Assembly (NCBI GenBank): GCA_022710245.1
Contig: JAKLHH010000364.1
Location: 1 to 7,276 of the forward strand
DNA from: Myxococcota bacterium
GTDB taxonomy: Bacteria; Myxococcota; Polyangia; GCA-2747355; JAKLHH01
Direction: 5' to 3'
Length of the DNA stretch: 7,276 nt
Shown piece after piece: positions 5,399 to 7,276 of this stretch. The position numbers were made by a program, and so were the translations under genes. Within the stretch, counting starts at the first letter, position 1, and each line of letters opens with the position of its first letter. Below the pieces are notes generated by a model. The model saw only the letters and a program-made list of their open reading frames with translations. It ran no database searches and was not told where the DNA came from.

Positions 5399-7276
5399 TT
5401 GTCGGTCCAGGCACCGAAGACGCAGTCCCGCGGCGGGTTCGCGCTGGATGTCTGGTGTGACGTCCAGCAGGAGAGCGCGGTCCTCCGCGCGGAGCTCGCC
5501 GCGCTCGACCCCGACGACCGCATGGCAGCGGCCCTGCTGCAGTACGAGCTCGGGCGGGTGCAGCTCGCCGCGGGCAACGAGCCCGGCGCCGCCGAGGCGC
5601 TCCTCCGCTCCTATACGCTCCGCCCGCAGTTCCGCCCCACGCTGCGCCTCGCGAGGCTCCTCTACCGCGAGCGCTCGGACTTCAAGCTGGTCATCAAGCT
5701 CCTCGACGCCGAGGCGCGCGCGACCCGCGACCCCTTCTCGCGCGTCGCCCTCCTCCGGCAGCAGGCGCGGCTCCACTGGACCCGCCTCGGTGACGCGGCC
5801 ACCGCGCGTCAGGTCCTCGAGGCTGCCCACCGCGTAGACCCGGCCGATCTGGCCACCGTGAAGCTGCTGAAGATCCTCTACGCGATGGAGCGCGACCACG
5901 AGAAGCTGCGAGAGCTCGTCGCGCGCGAGGTGGAGACCGTCTCCGACCGGCCGACGCGCACCGCGCTCCACGTGCAGGCGGCGCTCCTCGCGGCGCCGAC
6001 CGACCTCGGCGCGGCGCTCGAGGCGCTGCGCGCCGCCGACGACTCCGAGCCCGACCAGATCCCGGTGCTGGCCTACCTCGAGCAGGTCCACGAGGCGAGC
6101 GGCGCCTGGGGCGAGCTCGCCGCGACGCTCGTGCGCCAGGCCGAGCTCCCCGAGGCGACGCCCGCCTGGCGCGCGAAGCTCCTCGCCCGCGCGGGGCGCA
6201 TCCACCGCGATCAGACCCGCGAGGTGGAGTCCGCGCTGCGGCTCTTCGCGCGCAGCCTGGAGGCGCAGCCGCTCTTCGCCGCGGTGGTCGACCAGCTCGA
6301 TCTGCTCGTCGAGCGGGAGTGCTGGGCCGAGGCGGTCACCGTCGGGGAGCGGCTCTTCGAGCTCGACGAGACGCCCAGCTCACGCGCCGCGCTCGCCTGC
6401 CAGCTCGCCGACCTCTACCGCCTCGAGCTGAAGGACCCCAGGGCGGCCGCGCGCTGGTACCAGACCTGCCTGCGCGAGGTGCCCTCTTACCAGCCTGCGC
6501 TCGAGGGGCTCGGCTGGGTGCTGGAGGCGACCGGCGCCGTCGACGAGCTCCTCGAGGTGCACCGCGCCGACCTCGCCACGGTGCGCGAGGGCCACGCGCG
6601 CGCGCAGCGGCTGTACCGCATCGCCGTCCTCCTCGAGCGAAACGGTCGCGAGCTGGAGTCTCTCGAGATCCACCGCGAGGCGCTCTCCGCGTGGCCCAGC
6701 TTCAAGCCCTCGCTCTCGGCGCTGGAGCGGCTCTTCACGCGCCTCGAGCGCTGGACCGAGCTGTTGCAGCTCTACGATGAGGAGCTCGAGCAGGGACCGG
6801 ACCGCGACCGCACGCTCCACATCATGGAGACGATGGCCGCGATCTGGTACCACCAGCTCGGCCAGTCCGGGAGCGCGCTCGAGTGCTACCGGCGCATCCT
6901 CTCCCTCGACCCCGACAACGTGCCGATCCTCGCCGCCGCGGCGCGGCTCTGCTCCGAGTCGCGCCGCTGGCACGACCTCGTCGAGCTGAACGAGCGCGAG
7001 CTGAAGCTGATCGGGGACCCGAAGCGCCGCGTGGACCTCCTGCAGCGGATGGGCGAGGTCTGGGAGGACCAGCTCCTCAACCTCGACCGCGCCATCGAGT
7101 GCTACACCTCCGCGCTCGAGGAGGACCCCGGCTTCCTGCCGGCGCTCAAGGCGCTCGGCCGCCTCTACCGGCAGAAGGGGCGCTGGCCCGAGCTGATCAA
7201 GATGCACCGGGCGGAGATCGAGGCCTGCGGTGACGGCGAGCAGATCGTCGCGCTCCTCTGCGACGTCGCCGAGCTG
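5399..7276 (+). CDS. Large tetratricopeptide-repeat protein (3' partial)
   Basis: The frame is open with no stop through the end of the window, giving 626 codons; the gene continues downstream. Almost the whole visible protein is TPR helices, for example LGDAATARQVLEAAHRVDP (about 130-147), LGQSGSALECYRRILSLDP (486-504) and LDRAIECYTSALEEDP (561-576). Each classical TPR alternates with a second helical pair carrying W-x2-L-x2-L-x4-E, as in RRWHDLVELNEREL. No signal peptide, membrane segment or enzymatic domain is seen, so it is probably a cytoplasmic scaffold, though unseen downstream domains could change this. The start is uncertain: TTG 5399 is the only ATG/GTG/TTG in frame between the previous stop and ATG 5522 (residue 42). 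It is preferred because the helix just before residue 42 (AVLRAELAALDPDDR) looks like part of the repeat fold. No good Shine-Dalgarno precedes it. Proteins of this style are common in myxobacteria; I cannot assign a cellular role. Confidence 0.85.
   Translation, partial: MSVQAPKTQSRGGFALDVWCDVQQESAVLRAELAALDPDDRMAAALLQYELGRVQLAAGNEPGAAEALLRSYTLRPQFRPTLRLARLLYRERSDFKLVIKLLDAEARATRDPFSRVALLRQQARLHWTRLGDAATARQVLEAAHRVDPADLATVKLLKILYAMERDHEKLRELVAREVETVSDRPTRTALHVQAALLAAPTDLGAALEALRAADDSEPDQIPVLAYLEQVHEASGAWGELAATLVRQAELPEATPAWRAKLLARAGRIHRDQTREVESALRLFARSLEAQPLFAAVVDQLDLLVERECWAEAVTVGERLFELDETPSSRAALACQLADLYRLELKDPRAAARWYQTCLREVPSYQPALEGLGWVLEATGAVDELLEVHRADLATVREGHARAQRLYRIAVLLERNGRELESLEIHREALSAWPSFKPSLSALERLFTRLERWTELLQLYDEELEQGPDRDRTLHIMETMAAIWYHQLGQSGSALECYRRILSLDPDNVPILAAAARLCSESRRWHDLVELNERELKLIGDPKRRVDLLQRMGEVWEDQLLNLDRAIECYTSALEEDPGFLPALKALGRLYRQKGRWPELIKMHRAEIEACGDGEQIVALLCDVAEL
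5681..7186 (+). repeat. 72-residue (216-base) double-TPR super-repeat, eight anchor positions
   Basis: Aligning the W-x2-L motif of every second TPR gives anchor residues F95, H167, W237, W309, V381, W452, W524 and W596 of the TPR protein. Spacings are 72, 70, 72, 72, 71, 72 and 72 residues. Each unit is one classical TPR (L-G-D-x3-A-x6-A-x3-DP) followed by a W/L-type TPR ending in an acidic ERELE-like helix. The first and last bases given are the first and last anchor codons. The repeat is clear in the protein; the DNA copies are diverged, so this is old duplication rather than a recent tandem array. Confidence 0.75.

Noticed and set aside
5388..5837. + strand frame of 149 codons starting with ATG inside TATAATG
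   Set aside because: The product is Ser/Arg/Pro-rich without motifs and overlaps the TPR gene in another frame, which carries clear TPR repeats.
3977..6205. Very long minus-strand open frame (742 codons) crossing the oxidoreductase and TPR genes
   Set aside because: Its product is low-complexity Arg/Glu/Leu/Ala/Gly-rich with no motif, and it runs opposite two well-supported genes. GC-rich third positions commonly leave such antisense frames open.

Overview
The window is uniformly very GC-rich, with codon third positions almost always G or C. It carries four protein genes, all on the + strand. The gene types are a fused membrane/spermidine-synthase-like protein with a TPR-like tail, a stand-alone surface lipoprotein with a carbohydrate-binding-like fold, and a very long TPR protein. 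Together these suggest a myxobacterium-like (Myxococcota, former Deltaproteobacteria) chromosome. That placement is inference from gene style; there is no rRNA or other marker here.

Layout: (1) 2-3097, the 3' part of a multi-pass membrane protein fused to a spermidine-synthase-like domain; its true start lies before the window. (2) 3098-3360, an intergenic stretch holding on the minus strand the last 31 codons of a GNAT acetyltransferase, apparently a relic. (3) 3361-3924, a short lipoprotein with a possible Tat-type signal and a CBM6/CBM35-like beta-sandwich. (4) 4019-5293, a single-domain Old Yellow Enzyme-family flavin oxidoreductase ending in a cysteine cluster. (5) 5384-5389, a perfect TATAAT hexamer directly before (6) 5399 to the window end, the 5' part of a large TPR protein built from a 72-residue double-TPR unit. 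Because it has no stop codon inside the window, a search for complete ORFs would miss it.

The genes are separated by 94-263 bases and do not overlap. Nothing in their predicted functions ties them into one pathway, so I read this as neighbouring independent transcription units rather than one operon. No tRNA, rRNA, CRISPR array, insertion sequence or phage gene was seen, and no gene-free stretch exceeds 300 bases. I found no convincing new multi-gene system. The points most worth a second look are the regular TPR super-repeat and its odd start, the GNAT relic, and the unusual make-up of the fused synthase.
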